Positions 32,617 through 40,753 of a DNA stretch of 64,000 nt are shown piece after piece. The notes below the pieces were generated by a model, which saw only the letters and a list, made by a program, of their open reading frames with translations, was not told where the DNA came from and did no database searches. How positions within the stretch are numbered: position 1 is the stretch's first letter; each line of letters starts with the position of its first letter. Origin of the DNA: CAYRDC01 sp964422925 (GTDB taxonomy: Bacteria; Bacteroidota; Bacteroidia; Chitinophagales; S012-47); the NCBI GenBank assembly GCA_964422925.1, contig CAYRDC010000006.1, forward strand, positions 1 through 64,000, in the 5' to 3' direction. Made by a program: the position numbers and the translations under genes.

Positions 32617-35607
32617 ATGAGAAATTTTATCATCAGCTTATTGATTGCCGGCACAGCCTGGCCGGCCTCCGCCCAGGATTACTGGCAGCAACGCGTTGAT
32701 TACACCATCACCGTTACCCTCAACGACACCCTTCATGAGCTTACCGGGTACGTAAGCATGAAATATTTCAATCGCTCGCCTTACCCGCTCGATTCGGTGA
32801 TGATGCATTTATGGCCCAATGCCTACCGCGATCATTCCACGGCTTTCGCCCGCCAGCAACTCGAAAACGGCAGCACGGATTTTTATTATTCCCGGAAGGA
32901 AGACCGCGGCTACATTAACGGCCTGGCCTTTACCGGCAACAACGAACCGCTCCGCTGGCAGGAATGGCACCACAACCCGGATATAGCCGTAGTTTACCTG
33001 AACCATACCCTGGCCCCGGGCGACAGCCTGATTATTGAAACCCCGTTTCATGTCAAGATTCCCAAGCTGTTCAGCCGCATGGGCCATGAAGGGCAGGCTT
33101 ACATGATCAGCCAGTGGTACCCGAAACCGGCCGTATTCGACCGGGAAGGCTGGCATCCCATGCCTTATCTTGACCAGGGCGAATTTTACAGCGAATTCGG
33201 GAATTACGATGTGTACATCACCCTGCCGGCCAATTACGTGGTGGCCGCCTCGGGCGACCTGCTGACCCTGAAGGAAAAGAAATGGCTTGAAACCCTGGTT
33301 ACCACCACGCGCAGCTACCTGCTGCTCGATTCCATCCCCAATGCCTCGGACACCTTCCCGCCCTCGGCCCCGCAGGCCAAGACCCTGCATTACCGCCTGG
33401 AAAACGCCCACGATTTTGCCTGGTTTGCCGACAAGCGCTGGCTGGTGCTGCACGACAAAGCCCACCTCCCCTCCGACCGCGAGGTGGATGTCTGGTCCAT
33501 GTTCCTGCCATCGCATGATGAAACCTGGAAACGTTCGCTGAACCACATCATCAACACCCTGCAGCTGTATTCGGGTTGGGTGGGCGAATATGCCTGGAAC
33601 CAGGCCACCGCGGTGGACGGCAGCCTTGCCGCGGGTGGCGGCATGGAATATCCCACGGTGACCGTCATTGCCAGGGCCGAATCGAACGAATCGCTGCAGA
33701 CCGTCATAGCCCACGAAGTGGGGCACAACTGGTTTTACGGCATGCTGGGCTTTAACGAACGCGACCACCCGTGGATGGACGAAGGCATCAACAGCTTCTA
33801 CGAGCAGCGCTTCACCAACCTGATGAACCCCTACACCACCAAGACCGGCAAGAAAACGATTTCCGGCCTTTCGGCTTTCACGGAACTGCTGGGACCCCTG
33901 GCCATCCGCCAGCAGGACATTCTCGGCAACAGCCAGCCTGTGGGCAGCCCTTCAGAAGCTTTCACCAAAGGCAATTATTTCCTGATGGTGTATGCCAAAA
34001 CCCCGCTGCTGCTGAAGTACCTTGAGGCATACCTCGGCCGGCCGGCTTTCGATGAGGCCATGCAGGCTTTTTTCAGGGAATGGAGCGGCCGCCACCCAGG
34101 CCCTGATGACATGAAAAACACCTTTGAAGCCGTCACCGGGCAGGACCTCGGATGGTTTTTTGACAGGCTCATCCAGCAGGGAGGCCGCCAGGATGTGGCC
34201 GTGCGCTCGCTCCGCCAGCCGGCAAAGGCCAAAGCCGCCCTCTTGGAACTGGAAAACAAAGGCCCGCACGCCCTGGCCGTGCCGGTGCAGGTGATGCAGG
34301 GCGATAGCGTGCTGCAAACCGAATGGGTGCCTCCTTTCCGCGGCAGGACTACCGTGGAACTCACCCTCCCTGCAGGAGCCGACCGCATCTGGGTGGACCG
34401 CGACCGCATGATTACGGATGTCCGCAGCAACAACCAGATCATCCGACTAAAGGGGATGTTTCCCAAATGGGAAAAACCCCAGCTGAAATCCCTCTTTGGC
34501 CTCGACCGGGCCGACCGTTCGCAGCTGTATTTCGCCCCGCTGGTGGCCTGGAACACCTACGACCGGTTTATGGCCGGGCTGGCATTGTACAACAGCATCT
34601 ACCCTTCCAAAAACCTGGAATTCGTGCTGGCCCCCATGATAAGCACCCGCTTCATTGCCCCGGCCGGGGTGGCGCGGGTAAAATACTACTGGTACCCTGA
34701 AAACGGGTTCCTGAAACAATTGGACGCGGGCATCGAAGGCATGCTCTTCCAGTACGATAACTACGAACTCACCAACGACTGGTACGGGAAACTGTCGCTG
34801 CGGCTCCACGCCCGCCTGCGGCCAGGGGAATACCGCTCACCCAACCGGGATGACTTCGAATACCGGTTTATCGCCACCGAGGAACGCGACCTGATTTATA
34901 TCCAGGACAACCAAATCATTGCCCCGCCCCGGACGAATTACCACGAATTCATCTACCGGCACGCCCGCAGCACGGTCATTAACCCGTGGGACATGACCGC
35001 CAAAATGCTGTTTGGCGACCAGTTCGGGCGCTTGTCGCTCGAAACCAATTACGGCTTCAGCGTGAACGGCCTTCGGCACCCCATCGAAATGCGCTTATTC
35101 GGGGGCTGGATGATGTATAATAACAACTTGTTCGGCCGGCAATTCGGATTTAACCTTTCGGGCATGAACGGGGCCCACGATTTCCTGATGGACCATTTCT
35201 GGTTCGGACGCTATGCGTATTCTGGTTGGGCTTACCAACAAACCTACATTACGGAAGGCGGCTTTAAGGTCAGAACCGATAAATTCCCGTTTGGCACTTC
35301 GGAACAATGGCTGGCATCCCTGAACCTGAACATTCCGCTCCCGCTGCCGGTACCGGTCAGCATTTTTGCCGATGCGGCCACCTATGCCGGGGCCGGGGAA
35401 GGCCTGAGCGAAACGGTAATCGCGGAAGCCGGCTTCACCCTGGCTCCCCTGCGGGGCATCCTGGAAATTTACTTCCCGGTCATTATGAGCCGCGATATAC
35501 GCCAGGCCTTCGTGGAATCGGGCGACAATTATTTCCAGAGGATCACCTTTATGATCAACTTCAACAAGCTCGATCCGTTCCGGGCCATCCGCGAAATCCA
35601 TATTTAA
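32617..35607 (+). CDS. M1-family aminopeptidase with probable C-terminal beta-barrel
   Basis: A 996-residue exported zinc peptidase. I chose the ATG at 32617 because it gives a clean signal peptide (ends WPASAQ); an ATG at 32572 adds 15 polar residues. The M1 domain (about 20-550) has HEVGH (His366, Glu367, His370) and Glu389 18 residues on, and GGMEYP where most M1 enzymes have GAMEN. The C-terminal 360 residues are not peptidase: alternating strands with many Tyr/Trp/Phe, GYxF patterns and an end FQRITFMINFNKLDPFRAI typical of outer-membrane barrels. It may therefore be anchored in the outer membrane. Substrate unknown. Confidence 0.85.
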   Translation: MRNFIISLLIAGTAWPASAQDYWQQRVDYTITVTLNDTLHELTGYVSMKYFNRSPYPLDSVMMHLWPNAYRDHSTAFARQQLENGSTDFYYSRKEDRGYINGLAFTGNNEPLRWQEWHHNPDIAVVYLNHTLAPGDSLIIETPFHVKIPKLFSRMGHEGQAYMISQWYPKPAVFDREGWHPMPYLDQGEFYSEFGNYDVYITLPANYVVAASGDLLTLKEKKWLETLVTTTRSYLLLDSIPNASDTFPPSAPQAKTLHYRLENAHDFAWFADKRWLVLHDKAHLPSDREVDVWSMFLPSHDETWKRSLNHIINTLQLYSGWVGEYAWNQATAVDGSLAAGGGMEYPTVTVIARAESNESLQTVIAHEVGHNWFYGMLGFNERDHPWMDEGINSFYEQRFTNLMNPYTTKTGKKTISGLSAFTELLGPLAIRQQDILGNSQPVGSPSEAFTKGNYFLMVYAKTPLLLKYLEAYLGRPAFDEAMQAFFREWSGRHPGPDDMKNTFEAVTGQDLGWFFDRLIQQGGRQDVAVRSLRQPAKAKAALLELENKGPHALAVPVQVMQGDSVLQTEWVPPFRGRTTVELTLPAGADRIWVDRDRMITDVRSNNQIIRLKGMFPKWEKPQLKSLFGLDRADRSQLYFAPLVAWNTYDRFMAGLALYNSIYPSKNLEFVLAPMISTRFIAPAGVARVKYYWYPENGFLKQLDAGIEGMLFQYDNYELTNDWYGKLSLRLHARLRPGEYRSPNRDDFEYRFIATEERDLIYIQDNQIIAPPRTNYHEFIYRHARSTVINPWDMTAKMLFGDQFGRLSLETNYGFSVNGLRHPIEMRLFGGWMMYNNNLFGRQFGFNLSGMNGAHDFLMDHFWFGRYAYSGWAYQQTYITEGGFKVRTDKFPFGTSEQWLASLNLNIPLPLPVPVSIFADAATYAGAGEGLSETVIAEAGFTLAPLRGILEIYFPVIMSRDIRQAFVESGDNYFQRITFMINFNKLDPFRAIREIHI

Positions 35608-35619
35608 GCTAGGGAAAAA

Positions 35620-35650
35620 TTGCCCATTCCTGCGGTTCCCTGTAACTTTG
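35620..35650 (+). promoter_or_regulatory. Promoter of the aldehyde dehydrogenase gene
   Basis: -7 box TAACTTTG (35643-35650, exact TAnnTTTG) with a TTG at 35620-35622 spaced 20 bases upstream, close to the Bacteroidota -33 element. The most complete promoter match noticed in the window. Confidence 0.5.
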
Positions 35651-35687
35651 AACCCCAATTTATTTGAGTCACCAAAGCGCAAGCCTT

Positions 35688-37232
35688 ATGCAAGCTACAA
35701 ACACCGATCTTTCTTTCCTGGAAACCCTGAATATTCAATCCATGAACCCGGGCGGTTCCACCGGCAGCACCTGGTATGACGGCTCAGGGGATGAAGTGGT
35801 ATCCTATACCCCGATTGACGGCAGTGAAATAGGCCGTTTCCATATGGTGAGTCGGGAGGAATACGACCGCATTGTGGACCAGTCGGCCCGGGCTTTTAAG
35901 GAATGGCGAAAATGGCCGGCTCCCAAACGGGGCGAGGTCGTCCGGCAGATCGGAGAAGAATTGCGCAAGTATAAAAATGCCCTGGGCGCCCTGGTTTCCT
36001 ATGAAATGGGCAAAAGCCTGCAGGAAGGCCTTGGCGAGGTGCAGGAAATGATCGATATCTGTGATTTTGCCGTGGGCCTCTCGCGGCAGCTGTACGGCCT
36101 GACCATCGCCAGCGAAAGACCTGACCACCGGATGTTCGAACAATGGCATCCGCTGGGGCCCGTGGGGATTATTTCTGCCTTCAACTTCCCGGTGGCCGTT
36201 TGGGCCTGGAACAGCATGATTGCCTGGGTGTGCGGTGACACCTGCGTGTGGAAACCTTCCGAAAAATCCACGCTGAATGCCATAGCCGTACAGCAGATTG
36301 TAAACCGGGTGTTCGAACGCAACGGGGTGCCCGAAGGAGTTTCCTGCGTGATAGCCGGTGATTACCGGGTCGGGGAAATGATGACAGCCGATAAACGCCT
36401 GCCGCTGATCTCGGCCACGGGTTCGGTGCGCATGGGCCGCAAGGTAGGCGCTGCCGTGGCCGCCCGGCTGGGCAAAACCCTGCTCGAGCTGGGCGGAAAC
36501 AACGCCATCATCATCACCGAGGATGCCGACCTCGACATGACCCTGCGGGCCGTGCTCTTCGGGGCGGTGGGCACCTGCGGACAGCGCTGCACCACCACGC
36601 GCAGGCTAATCATCCACGAAAGCATTTTCGATGACTTTACCGGACGGCTGGCAAAAGCCTATGGCCAGCTCCGCATAGGCAACCCGTTGGACGAATCGAA
36701 CCACGTGGGCCCGCTGATCGACCGCGATGCCGTGAAAAAATACCTGGAAGCCATTGAACGCGTCAAGGCCGAAGGCGGAAGGTTTATCGTGGAAGGCGGG
36801 GTGCTGGAAGACCCCGGCTACGAAAGCGGCTGCTATGTGAAACCCTGCATCGCTGAAGTGAAAAACGAATACAGCATAGTGCAGGAAGAAACCTTCGCTC
36901 CTATCCTGTACGTGATGAAATACAAAACCCTGGAGGAAGCCATTGCCTTGCAAAACGGGGTGGACCAGGGCCTGAGCAGCGCCATCATGACCACCAACAT
37001 GCGCAGCATGGAGCGCTTCCTCTCATGCGAAGGCAGTGACTGCGGCATTGCCAACGTGAACATAGGAACCTCAGGCGCGGAGATCGGGGGCGCCTTCGGA
37101 GGCGAAAAAGACACCGGTGGCGGCCGCGAGTCCGGCTCCGATGCCTGGAAAGCCTACATGCGCAGGCAAACCAATACCATAAATTACGGCACGAACCTCC
37201 CGCTGGCGCAAGGCATCAAGTTCGAGCTATAG
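35688..37232 (+). CDS. Aldehyde dehydrogenase, ALDH7 type (alpha-aminoadipate semialdehyde / piperideine-6-carboxylate)
   Basis: A 514-residue NAD(P)-dependent dehydrogenase. Catalytic Cys301 lies in GTCGQRCTTTRR and general base Glu267 in LLELGGNN; SAFNFPVAVWAWN forms the cofactor cradle. GQRCTTTRRL and NVNIGTSGAEIGGAFGGEK are characteristic of the ALDH7/antiquitin group, which oxidises alpha-aminoadipate semialdehyde in lysine breakdown. I prefer the ATG at 35688; a TTG at 35664 would add eight residues but sits only 13 bases from the -7 box. No other lysine catabolic gene is nearby. Confidence 0.9.
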   Translation: MQATNTDLSFLETLNIQSMNPGGSTGSTWYDGSGDEVVSYTPIDGSEIGRFHMVSREEYDRIVDQSARAFKEWRKWPAPKRGEVVRQIGEELRKYKNALGALVSYEMGKSLQEGLGEVQEMIDICDFAVGLSRQLYGLTIASERPDHRMFEQWHPLGPVGIISAFNFPVAVWAWNSMIAWVCGDTCVWKPSEKSTLNAIAVQQIVNRVFERNGVPEGVSCVIAGDYRVGEMMTADKRLPLISATGSVRMGRKVGAAVAARLGKTLLELGGNNAIIITEDADLDMTLRAVLFGAVGTCGQRCTTTRRLIIHESIFDDFTGRLAKAYGQLRIGNPLDESNHVGPLIDRDAVKKYLEAIERVKAEGGRFIVEGGVLEDPGYESGCYVKPCIAEVKNEYSIVQEETFAPILYVMKYKTLEEAIALQNGVDQGLSSAIMTTNMRSMERFLSCEGSDCGIANVNIGTSGAEIGGAFGGEKDTGGGRESGSDAWKAYMRRQTNTINYGTNLPLAQGIKFEL

Positions 37233-37248
37233 CAGAAACAACGCCTGT

Positions 37249-38250
37249 CTAATACAGCCGGGCGGGATAATACCGGAGGTAAAACCGGTACATCCGGTTG
37301 AACAGGTACCGGCTCATGTTTTCCCCGCGGGCTCGTTTCCATGAAGACCCCTTTGGCTCCATGACCGGGTAATCGAAATCCTGGAACACAAACGAAAAGG
37401 CTTTGTTCAGATAAGCAACCTCCATGGGGTGAATGGCTGATTTCCACCGGTCGAGGTTGGATGCGTCAATCCCCGAAAACCTTGTACCGAACACACTGTT
37501 GCCGCCCCAGGGCCGGCCCCCGATGCTTGGATTCAGCAGAACCGGGTCGAAACCGATCCCAAGGAATTCGCAGGCTTTCCGCAGGGTGCTTTCCGGGTCG
37601 CGCACCAGGTCTTCATAACGCATGACAAAGTAGCCGGGAATCAGCGCCCGGTTATAGTACAGGAAATAGTAGTTGTTGTAAAAAGTCCGGATCATCCGGT
37701 TTATCAAAGGGTACGGTCCGTTGACGCTCCGGAATTTGCGCAGGGACACAAAGTTGGCATATGGGTTCCGGATTACGTGGATGAATTTCGCCTCCGGGAA
37801 CCAGCTTTTCAGCAGGGGGACGAATTCCGCGTTTTCGACCGATTTTTCGACAAAGCGGCTTCCCTTGCTGTCAAACTTTGCCGCGTGCCGGATGCAGTCA
37901 AAATACAGGCGCATCAATTCCGGCCCGGCCCGGAAATCAGCCAATGACTCAGGCCGGAATTTCTCCTGAAAGGCTTCAGGATCGACTAACCCCGAGGCAA
38001 AATTGTCGGCATAGGCGTTTTCCTCGGAGGCTGCTTTCCGGATGAATCGGGTAAACCGTCCGGCCAGGGTTTCCGGATCGTACTTTTGCGGAAGGGAAAA
38101 CCGGTATTCGTTGTCCACCCAGAAACCGGCCAGTTGAAAGAAATGACTTTCGAAAGGGATAACAAACAACTCCGGATGCCCGTCCAGCAATGAGCGCATC
38201 AAGGTCGTGCCTGACTTATGAACACCTGTTATAAAAATCGGGGCCTGCAT
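37249..38250 (-). CDS. Sulfotransferase
   Basis: A 333-residue enzyme of the PAPS-dependent sulfotransferase family. The 5'-phosphosulfate loop is HKSGTTLMRSLL (11-22), and the 3'-phosphate-binding region is IHVIRNPYANFVSLRKF. No signal peptide or membrane segment. Acceptor unknown: carbohydrate and other substrates are both possible. A second, distinct sulfotransferase lies at 39461-40390, with a GT4 glycosyltransferase between them, which suggests sulfation of a surface glycan. Starts 42 bases from the divergent GT4 gene. Confidence 0.88.
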   Translation of the reverse strand: MQAPIFITGVHKSGTTLMRSLLDGHPELFVIPFESHFFQLAGFWVDNEYRFSLPQKYDPETLAGRFTRFIRKAASEENAYADNFASGLVDPEAFQEKFRPESLADFRAGPELMRLYFDCIRHAAKFDSKGSRFVEKSVENAEFVPLLKSWFPEAKFIHVIRNPYANFVSLRKFRSVNGPYPLINRMIRTFYNNYYFLYYNRALIPGYFVMRYEDLVRDPESTLRKACEFLGIGFDPVLLNPSIGGRPWGGNSVFGTRFSGIDASNLDRWKSAIHPMEVAYLNKAFSFVFQDFDYPVMEPKGSSWKRARGENMSRYLFNRMYRFYLRYYPARLY

Positions 38251-38264
38251 TGGAAGCCGGAAAT

Positions 38265-38272
38265 TAGTTTTG
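38265..38272 (+). promoter_or_regulatory. -7 box of the GT4 gene
   Basis: TAGTTTTG matches TAnnTTTG exactly, 20 bases before the TTG start at 38293, in the 42-base divergent spacer. It supports the TTG start. Confidence 0.45.
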
Positions 38273-38292
38273 AAGCAGTTAATTGATCGACT

Positions 38293-39468
38293 TTGACGCA
38301 GCGAAAATTACGCATTTTATTTGTCCCAAGCTGGTACCCGGAACCCGGTTATCCCATCCGGGGCATTTTTATTAAGAACCATGCCCAGTGCCTGAAAGAG
38401 GATGCCGACCTGCAGGTATTGTATGCCTGGGGCGGCCCGGGCTTGGACTTCCGGATTGAAACCAAAACGGATGACGGGATTCCCACTACTTATGTGACCT
38501 TTCCTTTCAACGGGAAAAGTAAAACCAGCATTGGCTATATCATTCGCTATCTGCGTGCCATTCGGAAAGGTTATAAAACCATTATCCAACAGGATTGGGA
38601 ACCCGATCTGTTCCATGCCCATGTAGCCTACCCGGCCGCCCTGTTCTGCGCCTGGCAGGCCCGAAAGGAGAAAAAACCCTTCGGCATTACCGAACACCTC
38701 GACCTCTACCTCCGCGAAATGCATGGTCTGCAAAAACCGCCCGCATTGGGCAAATGGGTGCGGAAAAAACTGGCCGAAAAAGCCGCTTTCATGACCGTGT
38801 GCTCCACTTCCATGAAGAAAGCCTATGAATGGATTGGCGTGAAACGCGAAGTCAGCGTGGTACCGAACAGCATCAATTTCGCAACACCCCCTTCCCCCGG
38901 TTTCAGTCAAAAAGAAAAAAAGCAGCTCCTGCACATCTCCACCCTGCGCGACCACCAGAAAAATGTGAGCGGCCTGTTGCGCGGCATACACCGCCTGGTG
39001 CAGCAGGGCAGAACCGATTTTGAAATGCATATTCTCGGTTCCGGGGATGAGATGGAACAGAGGAAACAGCTGGCCCGGGAACTCGGCCTGCTCGGCACTA
39101 TCGTGTTTTTCCACGGTTTCGTGCCTGAAGAAGAAAAGCAGCGGTTCCTCCGCGACAGTCATGTGTACGTGATGTTCAGCAATTATGAGGGTTTTTCCGT
39201 GGTTACGGCCGAGGCTATCAGTAGCGGCTTACCGGTTATTACCACCCGCTGCGGAGGCCCGGATGATTTTGTTACGGAAGAAAACGGTTTGGTCATCTCC
39301 GTGGGCGATGAAGAAGCCCTGGCCCGGGCCATCAACTACATGCTGGACAACTACGAAAAATACGCCCGGATCAAAATGCACGAAGACATGCAGCAACGGT
39401 TTGGATGCAAGGCTATAAGCAGGATGTTTATGGAGCTTTATAGGAAAGCTTTACCGGAAATTACTTGA
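38293..39468 (+). CDS. Glycosyltransferase family 4
   Basis: A 391-residue GT-B glycosyltransferase. N-terminal domain begins RILFVPSWYPEPGYPIRGIF; the C-terminal nucleotide-sugar site is FSNYEGFSVVTAEAISSGLP with the EX7E-type pair of Glu residues, preceded by FHGFVPEEEKQRFL. It probably adds a sugar to a lipid-linked surface glycan. The start is TTG at 38293; the nearest later ATG would remove the first conserved strand. Its last codons overlap the end of the convergent sulfotransferase gene by eight bases. Confidence 0.88.
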   Translation: MTQRKLRILFVPSWYPEPGYPIRGIFIKNHAQCLKEDADLQVLYAWGGPGLDFRIETKTDDGIPTTYVTFPFNGKSKTSIGYIIRYLRAIRKGYKTIIQQDWEPDLFHAHVAYPAALFCAWQARKEKKPFGITEHLDLYLREMHGLQKPPALGKWVRKKLAEKAAFMTVCSTSMKKAYEWIGVKREVSVVPNSINFATPPSPGFSQKEKKQLLHISTLRDHQKNVSGLLRGIHRLVQQGRTDFEMHILGSGDEMEQRKQLARELGLLGTIVFFHGFVPEEEKQRFLRDSHVYVMFSNYEGFSVVTAEAISSGLPVITTRCGGPDDFVTEENGLVISVGDEEALARAINYMLDNYEKYARIKMHEDMQQRFGCKAISRMFMELYRKALPEIT

Positions 39469-40390
39469 TGTAACCGTATTTTCTGAGATTCTTCTCCATG
39501 CCCCGCAGGATAACCTGCCGGTAGTATTGTGGCAGATCGGTTTCCCATTTACCGACAGAAGCCGTGGAAACCGGGTTTTTCAGGTTCTCAAAGGCCTTCA
39601 TTTTCCCGCGGGAGCCCATTTTTTCAAGGTATTCTGCTTGTTTATCCAATACAGGTTCAGGGTTTACATCTAAAAAGCGGCAAATGATATCAAGGGTTTT
39701 CTCCGGTTCGCTTACAAGGTCCTCGTACTTAACGAGCAGAAAACTGTCTTCCGAAGTTTTTCTCCGGACCATTTCAATCATCTTCAGGCTGTAATTCCAT
39801 TTCCTGAGCACATAACGGGTATCTGCCTGTTCATTTTTTTTGAATATGGAAGCGGCCACATCTCGCCCATCCCGGATCAGCGCGATAAACCGGGCATCCG
39901 GGAACACAGGAAATATATACTTGAAATAATCGGTGTTTTTAGGGCTTTTATCTCCCCATGTAGTGAAGGAAAAACCATGCTGCTTACCATAAGCGGTATA
40001 AATATGATCCAGGATGACCCGGAGACTCCGTTGGTTTTTTGGAAGACGGAAAAGCTCCTCTATTATTTCCCCGGCATTGAGATTCCATTCCATGGTAGCA
40101 CTTGTCCGGCTAAATTCTCCCACAATAATACTGACCAGGTCTAACCATTCCAGGTAATTATACAACCGGTATTTGACAATGGTATTGGCCAAGACAAATT
40201 GTTCCGGAGGCACCAATAATTGACTGTGCTGGTCGAGCAAAGCTGCCAACAAGGTTGTACCACTGCGTCCTGAACTCAAAATAAAAAACGGACGGCACGA
40301 TAATTCTTCATCACGGGCTTGCACAAGATGCCGTTTGGGTAACAAACGGCTAATTTGAGTTATAACAGGCAGGAATTTCTCTAGTCTCAT
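39461..40390 (-). CDS. Sulfotransferase (second)
   Basis: A 309-residue sulfotransferase-family enzyme: PAPS loop FILSSGRSGTTLLAALLDQH (around 36-55) and 3'-phosphate region RFIALIRDGRDVAASIF. It differs throughout from the sulfotransferase at 37249-38250, so it is not a recent copy. Conserved KYEDLVSEPEKTLDIICRFL near the C-terminus is the usual sulfotransferase end. Acceptor unknown; neighbours suggest a glycan. A -7 box at 40477-40484 may drive it. Confidence 0.88.
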   Translation of the reverse strand: MRLEKFLPVITQISRLLPKRHLVQARDEELSCRPFFILSSGRSGTTLLAALLDQHSQLLVPPEQFVLANTIVKYRLYNYLEWLDLVSIIVGEFSRTSATMEWNLNAGEIIEELFRLPKNQRSLRVILDHIYTAYGKQHGFSFTTWGDKSPKNTDYFKYIFPVFPDARFIALIRDGRDVAASIFKKNEQADTRYVLRKWNYSLKMIEMVRRKTSEDSFLLVKYEDLVSEPEKTLDIICRFLDVNPEPVLDKQAEYLEKMGSRGKMKAFENLKNPVSTASVGKWETDLPQYYRQVILRGMEKNLRKYGYIK

Positions 40391-40476
40391 GGAATTACTG
40401 ATTGTAATGGGGGCGGTGGCAATTCAGTCCTCACCATTTCTAACAATATATTTTCTACATCACCTTCCGATACCAT

Positions 40477-40484
40477 CAAAAATA
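40477..40484 (-). promoter_or_regulatory. -7 box of the second sulfotransferase
   Basis: TATTTTTG (minus strand) matches TAnnTTTG exactly, 86 bases before the ATG at 40390. Confidence 0.35.
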
Positions 40485-40669
40485 AGATTCTCTGGCCTTC
40501 GCAAATAATTAGCGGATATTTTGCCGTCTGTCTATAAACAGATTTTTACCTCCTATTATATATTTAATTGGTTTTTACCTGTCGGACAGCCATCAGAATA
40601 TCCACAGCAATGAAACACTTAATACACTTTCGGTTTTTTAGATCTGCTTCACCTTTTCTCGAAAAAGCA

Positions 40670-40684
40670 ACACTGACTCAGTGT
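40670..40684. promoter_or_regulatory. Perfect 15-bp palindrome upstream of the repeat-protein gene
   Basis: ACACTGA-C-TCAGTGT, 7-bp arms around one base, 69 bases before the ATG at 40754. Size and position fit an operator for a dimeric regulator. No T-run follows. Confidence 0.35.
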
Positions 40685-40753
40685 GCCATTAACAAAATCT
40701 TTATTATTTTTAATCATTAAGTTCCAACCCCTAACTAGCTGCACCTCATTAAT

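Larger units (their letters stand above)
40391..40753. other. AT-rich gene-free interval
   Basis: 363 bases between the second sulfotransferase and the giant repeat protein, clearly more AT-rich than the flanking genes. It contains a probable minus-strand promoter (40477-40484) and a 15-bp palindrome (40670-40684). I see no gene in it. Confidence 0.7.

Noticed and set aside
32809..33768. A 319-codon minus-strand frame inside the M1 peptidase gene
   Set aside because: It lies opposite the zinc site of a clear peptidase and has no motif of its own.
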